The notes: generated by a model from the letters alone, not told the origin. Shown: positions 1-10,538, counted from the first letter of the stretch. The stretch is DNA of 64,000 nt from Prevotella sp. ne3005 (GCF_900110085.1 NZ_FOCK01000004.1:248001-312000); one strand, 5' to 3'. Translations and numbers: made by a program.

Positions 1-382
1 CAGTGGTTTCCTCTGTCAGCTTACCCTCATCATAGAGCTTCTTAAACCAGTCGGCAGCAAACTTATGGTGCGTCTCACTGGTAGTACGGCTATAGATATC
101 GAATGAGATGCCAAACTCCTCGAACGAGTCTTTAATCATCTTATGATAGCGGTCAACCACATCCTGAGGCGTGATACCCTCCTTACGGGCACGAACGGTG
201 ATGGGCACTCCATGCTCATCCGAACCTCCGATAAACAATACATCGCGCTTCTTCAGACGGAGATAGCGCACATAGATATCAGCGGGAACATACACACCAG
301 CCAGGTGACCAATATGCACACCACCATTAGCATAGGGCAGCGCCGACGTCACCGTCGTGCGCTTGTAATTCTTGTTTTCCAT
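1..382 (-). CDS. metG: Methionyl-tRNA synthetase, N-terminal part (cut by window edge)
   Basis: Charges tRNA(Met) with methionine in the cytoplasm. Reading the minus strand from the ATG at 382 gives about 127 residues beginning [20 protein letters not shown], followed by the class I synthetase signature HIGHLAG and the FIGGSDEHG segment typical of MetRS. The rest of the gene lies beyond position 1. A TATCTTTG promoter element sits 33 bp upstream of the start, so the gene is probably the first of its transcript. The assignment rests on the strongly conserved catalytic N-terminus; the C-terminal domains cannot be seen. Confidence 0.95.
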   Translation of the reverse strand, partial: MENKNYKRTTVTSALPYANGGVHIGHLAGVYVPADIYVRYLRLKKRDVLFIGGSDEHGVPITVRARKEGITPQDVVDRYHKMIKDSFEEFGISFDIYSRTTSETHHKFAADWFKKLYDEGKLTEETT

Positions 383-414
383 TCTTATAAATACGTATTT
401 TTTGAATTTGGGTG

Positions 415-422
415 CAAAGATA
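415..422 (-). promoter_or_regulatory. -7 element for metG
   Basis: TATCTTTG on the minus strand, matching the Bacteroidota TAnnTTTG consensus, 33 bp upstream of the metG ATG. Confidence 0.7.
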
Positions 423-638
423 CGAATAAACAAGCGAAATGCAAAAGGAAAACTCGTTTTTCTTTTCATTTCCGAGTGATAGAAACTTCGACAAAGGTCA
501 AAGTTATGAATAAGTGAGCGAAATACCAAATAGATTGGAGATTTTCCGAAAATGTTAATCTTCCCTAACAATGGCATGAGGCTTTTTTACTTTTTTGATA
601 TTGAAACGTCAGAATGAAAAAGTAAAGTGTAAAAGTAA

Positions 639-1922
<1,284 letters not shown>

Positions 1923-1929
1923 AAACATA

Positions 1930-1961
1930 AATAATCCCCAGCCAGTTGGTTGGGGATTATT
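1930..1961. terminator. Bidirectional terminator between convergent hydrolase genes
   Basis: Perfect 14-bp inverted repeat (AATAATCCCCAGCC / GGTTGGGGATTATT, 4-nt loop) between the two convergent genes. A/T-rich flanks on both sides let it act in either direction. Confidence 0.85.
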
Positions 1962-1966
1962 CTGTC

Positions 1967-3019
1967 TTAGAAATTCTTACGAACACCCTGCCACTCAGGG
2001 AACTTCATCTTCAGATACTCATCATCGAGGAAGAGGGCTGATTGTCCCACCCGACCTTTCAACTGCCAATCGAGCCACTTGATAACGGCCTTGGCATAAT
2101 TACCACCATACTTCTCATAATAGGTGCCGCTATGACCGTCCTTGGAATTCAGCATCACCACGGGGATATTGTCGGCAATGCGCTCATAGTCTTTCTGGGC
2201 ATTGGCATAGGCGATATCAGCAGGGCCACCAATCATATAAAACATCGGTTGGTGAAGGTTCTTCAAGTTCTCTTTCGTTGCACCCATCATTTCCATATCA
2301 CCGATACCTGTGTTCAGCATCACGCATGTCTTGATACGGGGATCATAAGCCACACCTAACACCTGGGCACCACCACACGACTGCCCCATCGCAGCCACAT
2401 GGTCAAGATCCAGACAATGGTAGTATTCAGATCCAGAGGTTGCATTCTGTTCTGTAAGCCAATCAAGTACCTCCAGCAACATCTTAGGATAGGTACTGAA
2501 GACAGGGGCTGCAGGTTGCTTCTTGCCCTTCTTTGCATTTTTGAGAGCCTGTTCACGCTGTTTGGCTTGCTGCTCCTCACGGGCTTTCTTTTCTTCGACA
2601 GTCAGTGGTAGTATCTTCTCACCATTGGCCATGATGACCTCACCCTTGGTTTCAGGATAGGCAGACTTCAGCACGCCACGCCATTGTGCCATTACGTCGG
2701 CCTCATCATAGGGACCGATGGCGGCTGCTACATAACCATAGGAAGCCACCTCACTCAGCAATAGTCGCATCTCCACGTTGTTGTTGAAACAAGCACCGTT
2801 AGCATAGACAATTACGGGCAGCGATCCCTTTTGCGCAACCACCTCTTTCAGGTTCTGAGGACGATACACCGTGAAGCCAGGACAGGAGGCATCACCCACC
2901 ACTTCCGATTTAAAAGGACCTGTACCGCCTTCTTCTACTACTTGTCTTTGAACTGTCTGGGCTTTCATCAGCCCCACACTTGCAGCGAACAACATCGCTG
3001 TCATCAATAATTTCTTCAT
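1967..3019 (-). CDS. Secreted alpha/beta hydrolase (dienelactone-hydrolase/cutinase-like)
   Basis: A 350-residue exported hydrolase of unknown substrate. The signal peptide is residues 1-20 (ending MKAQ). The core shows VIVYANGACFNN, where the oxyanion-hole segment normally lies, and the nucleophile elbow GQSCG (Ser214) after HVAAM. A late DGHSG segment may supply the His. A Lys/Glu/Gln-rich insert (about 133-168) interrupts the fold between strand and elbow and is probably a surface helix. Its own promoter element lies 28 bp upstream. Convergence with the esterase at 657-1922 and shared hydrolase type suggest related roles in ester cleavage, but this is inference. Confidence 0.75.
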   Translation of the reverse strand: MKKLLMTAMLFAASVGLMKAQTVQRQVVEEGGTGPFKSEVVGDASCPGFTVYRPQNLKEVVAQKGSLPVIVYANGACFNNNVEMRLLLSEVASYGYVAAAIGPYDEADVMAQWRGVLKSAYPETKGEVIMANGEKILPLTVEEKKAREEQQAKQREQALKNAKKGKKQPAAPVFSTYPKMLLEVLDWLTEQNATSGSEYYHCLDLDHVAAMGQSCGGAQVLGVAYDPRIKTCVMLNTGIGDMEMMGATKENLKNLHQPMFYMIGGPADIAYANAQKDYERIADNIPVVMLNSKDGHSGTYYEKYGGNYAKAVIKWLDWQLKGRVGQSALFLDDEYLKMKFPEWQGVRKNF

Positions 3020-3046
3020 AATGGTTTTGATTTATTAATACGATTG

Positions 3047-3054
3047 CAAAGATA
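3047..3054 (-). promoter_or_regulatory. -7 element for the hydrolase at 1967-3019
   Basis: TATCTTTG on the minus strand 28 bp before the ATG. Confidence 0.7.
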
Positions 3055-3111
3055 CAACATTTATCATTATCCTCCAAACTTTAAGCTCTTCTTTTTTATC
3101 ATGATCTCAGA

Positions 3112-3453
3112 TTATTCTGATAAGGGTGGTTCCCAAAGATGTCGCTGCATATCTACATGGCCGTTTGGCTTGAAAGCGACACCCTCTGATTCTAATAAGG
3201 TGCGCTGACGGCTCCATCCTGGGGCTGTGCGCCCTTCATTATTTACTACACGGTGGCAAGGCAATAATTCTGCCCCAGGTGTATATCGCAGCGTTCGACC
3301 AACCATCCTCGCATGACTAGGCCATCCCGCTAAAGCAGCGATACGACCATAAGTTGTTACATAACCGCAAGGAATCTGACTGACGATGTTCAGCACATCA
3401 TCACGAAACGTACGCACCTGCTTTGGTGTCATCTTGTCTGGATAATCTTTCAT
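3112..3453 (-). CDS. MGMT-family (alkyltransferase-like) DNA repair protein
   Basis: A 113-residue protein equal to the C-terminal DNA-binding domain of O6-alkylguanine-DNA alkyltransferases. It shows the helix-turn-helix segment VTTYGRIAALAG and the active-site motif PCHRVV. Non-enzymatic alkyltransferase-like (ATL) proteins replace this Cys with Trp; here the Cys is kept, so alkyl transfer is possible. The protein lacks the N-terminal domain of full-length Ogt, as do other small family members. Own promoter, single gene. It probably flags or repairs alkylated guanine. Confidence 0.85.
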   Translation of the reverse strand: MKDYPDKMTPKQVRTFRDDVLNIVSQIPCGYVTTYGRIAALAGWPSHARMVGRTLRYTPGAELLPCHRVVNNEGRTAPGWSRQRTLLESEGVAFKPNGHVDMQRHLWEPPLSE

Positions 3454-3485
3454 TACCTTGATACATATTGCTTATTTTACGGCCA

Positions 3486-3493
3486 CAAAGTTA
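3486..3493 (-). promoter_or_regulatory. -7 element for the MGMT-family gene
   Basis: TAACTTTG on the minus strand 33 bp upstream of the ATG. Confidence 0.65.
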
Positions 3494-3566
3494 GCATAAA
3501 TTGAACGAAATAATACAAATTAACCCATTTTATTTGATAATTATCAATGGATTCAAATTTTTTTTG

Positions 3567-3574
3567 TAATTTTG
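3567..3574 (+). promoter_or_regulatory. -7 element for the GH127/GH146 gene
   Basis: TAATTTTG 35 bp upstream of the ATG, in an A/T-rich stretch. Confidence 0.65.
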
Positions 3575-3608
3575 CCAAAAAATTATTCGATAGCAACATT
3601 TTAGGTAT

Positions 3609-6005
3609 ATGAATAGCACTAAGACTTTTGGATTGAATTGCTTATTTGTCGTGTTGGGGCTCCTCTTCGCAGGTACAGCCCAAGCACAGGATCGGCTGTA
3701 TGCCGATGAGTTCCCCTTAGGGGATGTCACCTTACTCGACGGACCGCTGAAGAAGGCCCGCGACCTGAACATCAGTGTGCTGATGAAATATGACAACGAC
3801 CGTCTGCTGGCACCTTATCTCAAGGAGGCAGGACTAACACCTAAGGGAAAGTCATATCCCAACTGGGACGGACTGGATGGTCACGTGGGTGGCCACTACC
3901 TGACGGCCTTGGCTATCAATGCCGCTACAGGCAGTAAGGAGTGTCAACAGCGTCTCGACTATTGGATCAGTGAACTGCAAGCCTGTGCCGATGCTAACGC
4001 CAAGAACCACCCGGAGTGGGGTAAGGGCTATGTGGGCGGTGTGCCTGGCAGCGATCGTATCTGGTCAGCCTTCAAGAAGGGCGACTTCGGACCCTATTCA
4101 GGGGCGTGGGTGCCTTTCTATAATCTTCATAAGATGTACGCAGGCCTGCGCGATGCGTGGGTGTATTGCGGCAACGAACAGGCAAAGGCGCTTTTCCTTG
4201 GTTTCTGCGACTGGGCCATCGACCTGACGGCGGGTCTTTCGGATGCCCAGATGGAACGTGCGCTCGATACAGAGCACGGCGGCATGAACGAGGTGCTGGC
4301 TGATGCCTATGCTATCACTGGCGAACAAAAATATCTTGATGTGGCTCGCCGTTTCTCCCATCGTCGTCTGCTCAACCCGTTGATGCAGCGTCGCGACTGT
4401 CTGGACAATATGCATGCCAACACACAGGTGCCTAAGGTGGTTGGTTTTGAGCGTATCGCCGAACTGGCTGGCGATGAGGCTTATCATACCGCTGGTGCTT
4501 ACTTCTGGGATATCGTCACAGGTGAGCGCTCACTGGCCTTCGGAGGTAACAGCCGTCGCGAGCACTTCCCCAGCAAGGAGGCTTGCCAGGACTTCGTGAC
4601 AGACATCGATGGCCCTGAGAGCTGTAACACCAACAACATGCTGAAGCTTACGGAGGATCTGCATCGCCGCAATCCAGAGGCACGTTATGCCGACTTCTTC
4701 GAGTTGGCCACCTTCAATCATATCCTTTCCACCCAGCATCCTGAACATGGTGGCTATGTGTATTTCACGTCGGCTCGTCCCCGCCATTACCGCAACTATT
4801 CTGCTCCCAACGAGGCCATGTGGTGCTGTGTAGGCACAGGTATGGAGAATCACGGTAAGTACGGTCAGTTTATCTATACCCATGTGGGCGAAGCCCTCTA
4901 TGTGAACCTCTTTGTGGCCTCTAAACTGAATTGGAAGGCGAAAGGTGTCACGATCCGTCAAGAGACCGACTTCCCCTATGCAGAGACCAGCAAAATCACC
5001 ATTGCTGAGGGTAAGGGCAAGTTTGCACTCAATGTGCGCTACCCGGGATGGGTGAAGCAGGGGCAGTTCTGCGTTAAGGTGAATGGACAACCCGTGAGCA
5101 TCGTCACAGGTCCCTCATCGTATGTCAGCATCGACCGTCAGTGGAAGAAGGGTGACATCGTCGAGATGACCTTCCCGATGTACAGTTATGTGAAGTATTT
5201 GCCGAACCTGCCGCAGTATATCGCTCTGATGCACGGCCCCGTGATGCTCGCCATGAAGACGGGTACGGAAGACCTGGCACATCTCATTGCCGATGACAGC
5301 CGTTTCGGACAGCTCGCCACAGGTAAGAAGCTGCCTACAGACCAGGCGCCTATCCTTATTAATAATAATATCGAGGATATCGCCAACCAGCTAGTGCCTG
5401 TCGAAGGCAAGCCCCTCCACTTCACCATCACTACCAAGATGGTTAACGAGATACGCAATGAGCTGATGCCGTTCTTCGATCTCCACGACGCCCGTTACAT
5501 GATGTACTGGCTCGCCCTCTCGGAGGACAGCTACAAGGGTTATCTCGACAATCTTGCCAAGCAGGAGCAGGAGCGTCAGGCACTCGAAGACCGCACCGTC
5601 GATAAGGTGCAGCCTGGTGAGCAGCAGCCTGAGAGCGACCACTTCATGGAGACTGATGACTCGTTCGTAGGCAACTCCAACGATGTGTTCTATCGCGATG
5701 CCAGCAACGGTCATTACTTCAGCTACCTGATGCAGACAGGTGGAAAGACTAACCTCAGCCTCCGCCTGAAGTACTGGGGCGTTGGTGAGTGGAAGAGCCA
5801 CGAGTTTGATATCTTCGTCGATGATGTGTTGGTGACATCAGTTAACAACACAGGCAAATACCGCATATCGAAGTTCATCTACGAGACCTATCCTGTACCA
5901 GCTGATGCGCTGAAAGGCAAGAAACAAGTACGCGTGAAGTTCGTGGCCAAACCCAAGAAGCAGGTCGGCGAGATATACGAAGTGAGACTTATACAGGGTG
6001 AGTAA
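3609..6005 (+). CDS. GH127/GH146 beta-L-arabinofuranosidase (DUF1680)
   Basis: Exported enzyme of 798 residues that should release beta-linked L-arabinofuranose. The signal peptide ends at AQAQ (about 27). The (alpha/alpha)6 barrel carries the family's zinc/cysteine site: Glu337 and Cys339 in PESCNTNN and the pair Cys406-Cys407 in MWCCVGTG. In characterised GH127/GH146 enzymes one of these cysteines is the nucleophile. C-terminal beta domains follow, the last one (about 655-798) resembling the extra sandwich domain of GH146-type Bacteroides enzymes. The length fits GH146 better than short GH127. It lies 128 bp before a GH51 gene that has its own promoter. Confidence 0.88.
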   Translation: MNSTKTFGLNCLFVVLGLLFAGTAQAQDRLYADEFPLGDVTLLDGPLKKARDLNISVLMKYDNDRLLAPYLKEAGLTPKGKSYPNWDGLDGHVGGHYLTALAINAATGSKECQQRLDYWISELQACADANAKNHPEWGKGYVGGVPGSDRIWSAFKKGDFGPYSGAWVPFYNLHKMYAGLRDAWVYCGNEQAKALFLGFCDWAIDLTAGLSDAQMERALDTEHGGMNEVLADAYAITGEQKYLDVARRFSHRRLLNPLMQRRDCLDNMHANTQVPKVVGFERIAELAGDEAYHTAGAYFWDIVTGERSLAFGGNSRREHFPSKEACQDFVTDIDGPESCNTNNMLKLTEDLHRRNPEARYADFFELATFNHILSTQHPEHGGYVYFTSARPRHYRNYSAPNEAMWCCVGTGMENHGKYGQFIYTHVGEALYVNLFVASKLNWKAKGVTIRQETDFPYAETSKITIAEGKGKFALNVRYPGWVKQGQFCVKVNGQPVSIVTGPSSYVSIDRQWKKGDIVEMTFPMYSYVKYLPNLPQYIALMHGPVMLAMKTGTEDLAHLIADDSRFGQLATGKKLPTDQAPILINNNIEDIANQLVPVEGKPLHFTITTKMVNEIRNELMPFFDLHDARYMMYWLALSEDSYKGYLDNLAKQEQERQALEDRTVDKVQPGEQQPESDHFMETDDSFVGNSNDVFYRDASNGHYFSYLMQTGGKTNLSLRLKYWGVGEWKSHEFDIFVDDVLVTSVNNTGKYRISKFIYETYPVPADALKGKKQVRVKFVAKPKKQVGEIYEVRLIQGE

Positions 6006-6095
6006 TTTTGTATCAAGAATCAACTGCGTAATTCTTTAAATATGTTATTTATTATTTTTTCGTCGAAATAATGCGGTTGTTTAAGTTATTATTCG

Positions 6096-6103
6096 TAACT
6101 TTG
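6096..6103 (+). promoter_or_regulatory. -7 element for the first GH51 gene
   Basis: TAACTTTG 31 bp upstream of the ATG. Confidence 0.65.
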
Positions 6104-6133
6104 CCCGCAACTTAAATTAATTAAACAAAACTT

Positions 6134-8149
6134 ATGAATAGACTAACAACTCTTGCTGCCCTCTTGATGGCAGCGACAGCAAGTCTCAATGCCCAGAAGC
6201 CGATGACCGCCCCAGCTGGTGGAAAGGCTATCAGCGACGAGCTGATTGGTATTTTCTTTGAGGATATCAACAATTCTGCCGACGGTGGTCTCAACGCCGA
6301 ACTGGTACAAAACGGCTCCTTTGAATTCTCACCCGTTGAACGCGACGGTTGGGGAGCAGGTACCGCTTGGAAGATGATCCGCCCAGGACACTCCACTGGA
6401 TGGATTGAGACCCGCATGGACAATCCTGTACATCCCAATAACGCCAATTATATGCGCCTCCACATCGAGCGTGTCAAGGAGTATTTCGACTATCGCGGCT
6501 GGAAGGGATTCGGCCTGCAGAACGATGGTTTCGACGGCATCTCTGTGAAGGCTGGTGAGAAATATGACTTCTCTGCCTTCTTCCGTAATATTGGTGACGC
6601 CAAGCAGGTACGCGTGGTGCTCGTTGAACAACAGCCAGGATGGCCTCCCAAGGATCCCAAGCTCTTGGCAGAAGCTATCATCGATGTAAAGGATAATGGC
6701 TGGAAGAAATATGAGGCTGTGCTGACACCCGATTCTACTTGTCAGAAGGCTTCTCTCCAGATGCTCGTTCTGAACCCTGGTGATTTAGATGTCGACGTAA
6801 TCTCACTGATGCCAGAGGATACCTATATGGGACACGGAATTCGCAAGGACCTGGCCCAGGCACTGGCCGATCTGCATCCTAAGTTTATGCGCTTCCCCGG
6901 TGGCTGTGTAGTACATGGTGGTGGCGACGGCTTCTGGAACACCTATCGTTGGAAGACCACCATTGGTCCAAAGGAGACACGCCGCCAGCTGAAGAACACA
7001 TGGGGCTATCACCAGAGTGTGGCTCTGGGTTATTTCGAGTACTTCCAGTTCTGCGAAGACCTTGGCATGGAGCCCGTACCCATTCTGCCTGCAGGTGTGA
7101 GCTGTCAGGGTGCTAATGGCGGTTGGAACATGTGGCCTACACAAGCTCAGGACGTGGTGCCCATGAGCGAGATGGACGAGTGGGTTGACGAAGTGATTGA
7201 CCTCATTGAATGGGCTAATGGCGACCCTGCCACCAACAAGTGGGCCAAGATGCGTGCCGAAGCTGGTCATCCCAAGCCCTTCAACCTGAAGTATATTGGT
7301 ATTGGTAACGAGGAGAAGATCTCTCCAGAGTTCATCGAGCGTTTCAAATATATCTATGAACGCGTGACGAAGGCTCATCCTGAGATTGTCATCGTAGGAA
7401 CTGCTGGCCCAGGCTCTCATGCAGGCAATCCTGACTATGAAGCAGGCTGGAAACTGGCCAACGAACTCGCCATGCCCATTCTTGACGAGCACTACTACGA
7501 GCAGAACGAGTTCTTCTTAAACAAGCGCCAGTATGACAACTATCCTCGCGATGCCAAGACCAAGGTCTACTTAGGTGAATATGCCGCTAAGGACAAGAAG
7601 TTAATCGACGCCCTTGCTGAAGGTCTCTATCTGCTTCATGTTGAGCGCAATGCTGATGTGGTAGCCATGACATCCTATGCTCCTCTTTTTGCCCGCAAGA
7701 ACGGTACCCAGTGGAATCCCGACCTCATCTACTATGACAATGAGCGTCCATTCCTTACCTGCAGCTATTATGTGCAACAGCTCTTCGGACAATCGAGTGG
7801 TAACTATTATTATGGTGATTGTGTGAAGTTTGAGGGCGACACCCCCGATGCTGTCCAGCCCATGGAGAATGTACACTACGGTCAGAGCGTCATTCTGAAC
7901 ACTAAGACCCGTCAGCTATTTGTGAAGATTTGTAACGCCAGTGCTGAGGCCAAGAAGGCCAACATCAACCTCTCGCGCTTCGGTGTGAAGAAGGTGGCCA
8001 CTAAGACGGTGCTTGCTGGCAATCCTAACGATGAGAACAACTTTGATGCTCAGCCCATCGCTCCACAGAAGGAGCAAGTCAAGGCCCAGAAGAAATTCAG
8101 CCTCGACATCGCCCCCTACTCGTTCGTGATGCTGCAGTATCAACTCTAA
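6134..8149 (+). CDS. GH51 alpha-L-arabinofuranosidase (secreted)
   Basis: A 671-residue exported retaining glycosidase that removes alpha-L-arabinofuranosyl side chains. The signal peptide ends SLNAQ (about 21). The N-terminal IGIFFEDIN segment and a carbohydrate-binding-like insert precede the TIM barrel. The acid/base is Glu393 in GIGNEE and the nucleophile Glu482 in YLGEYA. The C-terminal beta-sandwich ends the protein. It lies downstream of the GH127/GH146 gene in the same direction and is a paralogue of the second GH51 protein (10661-13201), with the same FFEDI and GHPKPFNLKYIGIGNE segments. The two may act on different linkages of the same polymer. Confidence 0.93.
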   Translation: MNRLTTLAALLMAATASLNAQKPMTAPAGGKAISDELIGIFFEDINNSADGGLNAELVQNGSFEFSPVERDGWGAGTAWKMIRPGHSTGWIETRMDNPVHPNNANYMRLHIERVKEYFDYRGWKGFGLQNDGFDGISVKAGEKYDFSAFFRNIGDAKQVRVVLVEQQPGWPPKDPKLLAEAIIDVKDNGWKKYEAVLTPDSTCQKASLQMLVLNPGDLDVDVISLMPEDTYMGHGIRKDLAQALADLHPKFMRFPGGCVVHGGGDGFWNTYRWKTTIGPKETRRQLKNTWGYHQSVALGYFEYFQFCEDLGMEPVPILPAGVSCQGANGGWNMWPTQAQDVVPMSEMDEWVDEVIDLIEWANGDPATNKWAKMRAEAGHPKPFNLKYIGIGNEEKISPEFIERFKYIYERVTKAHPEIVIVGTAGPGSHAGNPDYEAGWKLANELAMPILDEHYYEQNEFFLNKRQYDNYPRDAKTKVYLGEYAAKDKKLIDALAEGLYLLHVERNADVVAMTSYAPLFARKNGTQWNPDLIYYDNERPFLTCSYYVQQLFGQSSGNYYYGDCVKFEGDTPDAVQPMENVHYGQSVILNTKTRQLFVKICNASAEAKKANINLSRFGVKKVATKTVLAGNPNDENNFDAQPIAPQKEQVKAQKKFSLDIAPYSFVMLQYQL

Positions 8150-8162
8150 TATGAAAGAATGA

Positions 8163-8181
8163 TCCCCCATCGGTGGGGGGG
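8163..8181 (+). other. GC-rich hairpin after GH51
   Basis: CCCCCA-TCGG-TGGGGG stem-loop 15 bp after the GH51 stop. No T-run follows, so it may stabilise the mRNA 3' end rather than terminate transcription. Confidence 0.45.
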
Positions 8182-8219
8182 CATCACCTGTTAACCAATT
8201 TTACATATCAACCCTAATT

Positions 8220-8309
8220 ATGAACCTTCAAATTCCAGGCTCGGTAAGTTGGGCAGCTTTCCTTGAAATGGGAGCCCGACTCGAGAATTCTCCAAATGCA
8301 GGCCTATAA
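8220..8309 (+). CDS. Possible small ORF of 29 residues
   Basis: An ATG-to-TAA frame of 29 residues (begins MNLQIPGSVSWAAFLEMG) between the GH51 3' hairpin and a rho-independent terminator at 8351. The ATG follows an A/T-rich ..CCCTAATT context like that of real genes here. I do not recognise the sequence. It could be a small protein, a remnant of a longer gene, or chance. Confidence 0.2.
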   Translation: MNLQIPGSVSWAAFLEMGARLENSPNAGL

Positions 8310-8350
8310 AGGACTGATAAAATGTAATAGAACTATAGAACTAAACAAGG

Positions 8351-8379
8351 AGCCCCGCCTAACAAGACGGGGCTTTTTG
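8351..8379 (+). terminator. Rho-independent terminator
   Basis: AGCCCCG / CGGGGCT stem followed by TTTTT on the plus strand. It ends plus-strand transcription from GH51 and the small ORF just before the convergent lipoprotein gene. Confidence 0.8.
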
Positions 8380-8384
8380 TTGAT

Positions 8385-10001
8385 TTACATAGCGTAACCC
8401 TTCCACAAGCCGCCGCCAACGGTCTCTTCGCGGGCACCCCAGTTGTCTTTGAGAATCTCGTCCACCAGGCTACCACAGTACACTGCATAGAATGAAGTGC
8501 CGGTAGCTACGTGCAGCGTGGTGTTCGACTGGTATGTAAGGGCCACGATGCTGTTAACACCCCAGGTATTGCGAACACTCTCGAAGTTGCAGTAAGGCAC
8601 TACCTCGTCACCAATAGAGTGGAAGAAGGTGAAGCCCTTGCCCGGTGTGAAGTCGCCAGCTGTCAGCGCATTCTTGGCCATAGCATTCTCAAGAGCCTTC
8701 AACTTGGCCTCAGGAACGTCACCGGAGATGGTACCATTGCGGAAGTATTCGATGACCTCGGGCTTGAGGCACTGATCTACGGTGCAGTAGTTGTAGCCCT
8801 TGCCGTTCTCAAGTTCGAAGCTGCGCTTCTTGCCCTTTGAGTCAGTGGCGTTATTCTTGGTGTAGGGAAGGAAACCGTCGTTTGACTGGGCTCTCATCAT
8901 GAAGCCACCTTCATCACCATTTTCGAATGAATGCTTGAGCAGTGCGGCCTGAATATCGTCGGTTGTCTTATCCTTGGCCTGAATCATCTGAAAGATACCT
9001 GTCTGGTAGAATTTATCGGTCACGAAGTCCTCACATTTGCAGCCAAGGGCTATCATGTCGGGGTCGGTGTCGACAGCGCCCTTCAGCAGCAAGGCGGGAG
9101 CTACGGGCATATAAAGCTTATCCATCGCGATATAGCGCTTCAACGTGGCCAGGGGATCATAAGGACCGTCACCGCATACGGCACCCTTCAGGCGGAGTGA
9201 GGTCTCACCATGCTTCTGACAGTAGCGCAACACGCCTGCTGCTACAGCACCTCCCTGTGAATAGCCGATGGCTACTGAAGACCAGTTGGGGTCCATCTTT
9301 GTCACATTTTTCTCATAATAGCTCAGGGCAGCCTTCGCACCTGTTACCACCTGCTCGGCAGTGAGCTCGCGGTTGCAGTAAGGATGGGGGATGCTGGCGG
9401 TAGAACCATAACCCTCGTAGTCGGGAACGACAACCAGTGCTTTCTGGCTTAATACGTTGGCAAACAGGGCCAGCATATTGATCTCGCCCAAAGTAGGCAG
9501 ATTGCTGAAGTTGGAGGGGCACTGGGCATTGCTGGTGATGGTGCTGTGGCAGCCGATGACCAACTGGTTGGCAGTGGGGTTCGTTTCATAAACTACAAGA
9601 TTGAGATAGGGAAATACCACAAGTTCCGAAAGGTCCTTCTGAGTACCGTCGGCGGTATTGCAACGATAGTTCAGCGTTACCCACTGGTACATTTGGCCGG
9701 TGCTCTTGCCGTCACCGTTCTGGAGCATCATCTTGGCCTCTGACTCTGAGACCTGACTTATTTTGATATCCTCGGGATTAAACTCACCGACGTTGCCACG
9801 GGTGAGGTTTTTCTTATTTGCCTCAACTTTCATGATACCTGATGCCGTTACCTTGACATCCGATACGGGGTACTCCTTATTATTATTTGTAAAGGTAGGG
9901 GTCTGCTCAACGATCTCGTCGTCTGCTGTACATGCTGTGAAACTTACTGCAGCAAAAATGCTGCTGATAATGATAATCACTGATTTCTTAATTGTCTTCA
10001 T
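8385..10001 (-). CDS. Lipoprotein alpha/beta hydrolase (secretory-lipase-like)
   Basis: A 538-residue surface or periplasmic lipoprotein. The N-terminus MKTIKK plus hydrophobic stretch ends in a lipobox-like SFTAC with acylated Cys24, then an acidic TADDE. The central domain is an alpha/beta hydrolase with nucleophile elbow GYSQG in AIGYSQGGAVAAG, resembling the fungal-type secretory lipase/LIP family. VVPDYEGYGSTA lies upstream where this family has a conserved segment. Late DEVVPYC and TTLHVATG segments could provide Asp and His. The natural ester is unknown; feruloyl or acetyl esters of plant glycans are plausible given the neighbours. Confidence 0.75.
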   Translation of the reverse strand: MKTIKKSVIIIISSIFAAVSFTACTADDEIVEQTPTFTNNNKEYPVSDVKVTASGIMKVEANKKNLTRGNVGEFNPEDIKISQVSESEAKMMLQNGDGKSTGQMYQWVTLNYRCNTADGTQKDLSELVVFPYLNLVVYETNPTANQLVIGCHSTITSNAQCPSNFSNLPTLGEINMLALFANVLSQKALVVVPDYEGYGSTASIPHPYCNRELTAEQVVTGAKAALSYYEKNVTKMDPNWSSVAIGYSQGGAVAAGVLRYCQKHGETSLRLKGAVCGDGPYDPLATLKRYIAMDKLYMPVAPALLLKGAVDTDPDMIALGCKCEDFVTDKFYQTGIFQMIQAKDKTTDDIQAALLKHSFENGDEGGFMMRAQSNDGFLPYTKNNATDSKGKKRSFELENGKGYNYCTVDQCLKPEVIEYFRNGTISGDVPEAKLKALENAMAKNALTAGDFTPGKGFTFFHSIGDEVVPYCNFESVRNTWGVNSIVALTYQSNTTLHVATGTSFYAVYCGSLVDEILKDNWGAREETVGGGLWKGYAM

Positions 10002-10050
10002 AACTTCTTCTTTTTTACATCTTATTATTACTTCATTTTCTAACTCGGTG

Positions 10051-10058
10051 CAAAGATA
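10051..10058 (-). promoter_or_regulatory. -7 element for the lipoprotein hydrolase
   Basis: TATCTTTG on the minus strand 49 bp before the ATG. Confidence 0.65.
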
Positions 10059-10131
10059 AGACGTTTTTCAGGCACTTTCCAAACTTTTTCCCGTTTTTCA
10101 TTTGAGGTTATTGCGACTGGCATACGAGAAT

Positions 10132-10168
10132 GCGACAGACCTCAGGAGAGACCCTGAAATCTGTCGCA
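10132..10168. repeat. Small hairpin
   Basis: GCGACAGA ... TCTGTCGC inverted repeat with a partly paired interior (TCAGG / CCTGA). It lies between the lipoprotein promoter and the long inverted repeat. Function unknown. Confidence 0.5.
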
Positions 10169-10194
10169 ATCCGATATTATTGTTCACAAAAAAA

Positions 10195-10525
10195 CTCAAA
10201 CACCCCCACACCCCACCCAAATCTCTCGGAAGCCCTTTATATATTAGGGGTTGAGCAGGGTTGGGTGTTCTCAAACACTCCACCTAACACTCCACCAACA
10301 CTCCACCAACACCCCACCAACTAGGCAACTTTTACAAGGATACTATTTAATGCCTCCTGAGTCAGCACACGTTAGTAGGGTTTTCAACGATCCAGACAAA
10401 TTGATTAGTCTCAGGGTGGGGTGTTGGTGTAGTCTTGGTGGGGTGTTGGTAAACACCCCACCACGCTCAAACCCTAGTAAACAGAGGGCTTCCGAGAGAT
10501 TTGGGTGGGGTGTGGGGTGTTTGAG
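10195..10525. repeat. 331-bp long inverted repeat with tandem-repeat arms
   Basis: Outer arms 10195-10236 and 10485-10525 are reverse complements over about 41 bases with a single-base indel (CCCCC against CCCC). The pairing continues imperfectly inward through C/A-rich 11-bp tandem units (AACACTCCACC, 10274-10318) on the left and G/T-rich units (GGTGGGGTGTT) on the right. The unpaired centre is about 10320-10400. No gene is convincing inside it. It fills much of the 10002-10660 gap between the lipoprotein promoter and the GH51 stop. It could be a MITE-like element or a structured RNA. Confidence 0.8.
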
Positions 10526-10538
10526 GCGTTTTATTCTT

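Noticed and set aside
3112-3453. Truncated pseudogene of ogt
   Set aside because: The frame is complete with promoter, start and stop, and short MGMT/ATL proteins of this length are a normal family.
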